DNA from: a bacterium
Lineage (GTDB): Bacteria > Patescibacteriota > Minisyncoccia > Moranbacterales > UBA2206
Assembly: GCA_021789395.1 (NCBI GenBank)
Contig: JAJYJP010000013.1
Span: forward strand, 1-15,125
Length of the DNA stretch: 15,125 nt
Reading direction: 5' to 3'
Positions 15,033 through 15,125 of the stretch are shown here, one piece after another (position 1 is the first letter of the stretch; every line of letters begins with the position of its first letter). The notes under the pieces were generated by a model. The model was not told the DNA's origin and searched no databases. It saw nothing but the letters and a program-made list of their open reading frames with translations. The position numbers and the translations under genes were made by a program.

Positions 15033-15041
15033 TGTGCGTTT

Positions 15042-15055
15042 AGAGCGTTAGCTCT
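15042..15055. repeat. REP-like hairpin 2 (GTTA loop)
   Basis: AGAGC (15042-15046) pairs with GCTCT (15051-15055) around the same GTTA loop. The following TGGA and the stem match the right arm of the palindrome at 2571-2612 in the second GT4 gene almost exactly, indicating a dispersed repeat family. Confidence 0.6.
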
Positions 15056-15060
15056 TGGAA

Positions 15061-15066
15061 TATAAT
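15061..15066 (+). promoter_or_regulatory. Candidate -10 element of the right-edge gene
   Basis: TATAAT stands directly after the second REP-like hairpin and 30 bases before the ATG at 15097. No convincing -35 is visible. If used, transcription would begin near 15073, inside the left arm of the hairpin at 15065-15098. Confidence 0.4.
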
Positions 15067-15098
15067 AAAATCACCAACTAGACAGGAGGTGATTTTAT
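15065..15098 (+). promoter_or_regulatory. Hairpin burying a strong Shine-Dalgarno sequence
   Basis: An 11-bp perfect stem, ATAAAATCACC (15065-15075) with GGTGATTTTAT (15088-15098), has a 12-base loop. The consensus ribosome-binding sequence AGGAGGTGAT (15084-15093) lies half in the loop and half in the stem, and the stem ends within the start codon. This could hold translation low, or be a DNA-level recognition hairpin at the edge of a mobile element. Confidence 0.55.
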
Positions 15099-15125
15099 GT
15101 TGACCAAACTCTACAAACTCGAACA
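15097..15125 (+). CDS. 5' fragment of an unidentified gene cut by the window edge
   Basis: Only nine codons are visible (MLTKLYKLE). They begin at an ATG six bases after AGGAGGT, within a perfect ten-base Shine-Dalgarno sequence that is by far the strongest in the window. A short basic, Tyr-containing start after paired hairpins would fit transposon-type genes such as an IS200/IS605 TnpB or a REP-associated transposase, but nine residues cannot identify a family. It follows the terminator of the ATPase operon and has its own -10 candidate, so it is an independent transcription unit. Confidence 0.45.

Noticed and set aside
1..15125. CRISPR array or tRNA/rRNA genes
   Set aside because: No regularly spaced direct repeats and no cloverleaf or rRNA-like sequence were found; the short repeats here lack regular spacers.

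Overview
The window looks like a chromosomal segment of a Candidate Phyla Radiation (Patescibacteria, probably Parcubacteria-group) bacterium. The reasons are compact genes, spacers of 0 to 35 bases inside the operons, A-rich translation starts with almost no Shine-Dalgarno sequences, many lipid-linked glycosyltransferases, and a cluster of small proteins plus a membrane-tethered type IV secretion-type ATPase that I associate with that group. The phylum call is inference from gene content; no rRNA is present.

Region 1 (1-4972, + strand) is a dense operon: the 3' part of mreB, two GT4 (GT-B fold) glycosyltransferases, the clamp-loader subunit delta' (holB), and an FtsQ/DivIB-type POTRA division protein. 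It joins cell-shape, envelope-polysaccharide, replication and division functions, and ends at a hairpin terminator near 5000-5025 that can serve both strands.

Region 2 (5040-8483, - strand) holds two consecutive multi-spanning GT-C (PMT/ArnT-like) glycosyltransferases that converge on that terminator. Their promoter lies back to back with the promoter of region 3, and a perfect DnaA-box sequence sits between the two.

Region 3 (8597-14938, + strand) is a four-gene operon: a 1011-residue coiled-coil/glycine-zipper/histidine-rich membrane protein, two small acidic proteins (98 and 149 residues), and an 831-residue membrane-anchored VirD4/HerA-like ATPase. It ends at a strong terminator (14968-14998). 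No pilus or other secretion genes are present, so this is the best candidate for an incompletely described envelope system.

Region 4 (15014-15125) has two small REP-like hairpins with identical GCGTTAGC cores, then a gene cut by the window edge. That gene has the only strong Shine-Dalgarno sequence here, partly buried in an 11-bp hairpin, and is possibly the start of a mobile element. A close relative of one hairpin lies inside the second GT4 gene as a 40-base palindrome. Both GT4 genes also carry in-frame copies of a seven-base AAATTTC repeat, which points to small dispersed repeats invading coding sequence.
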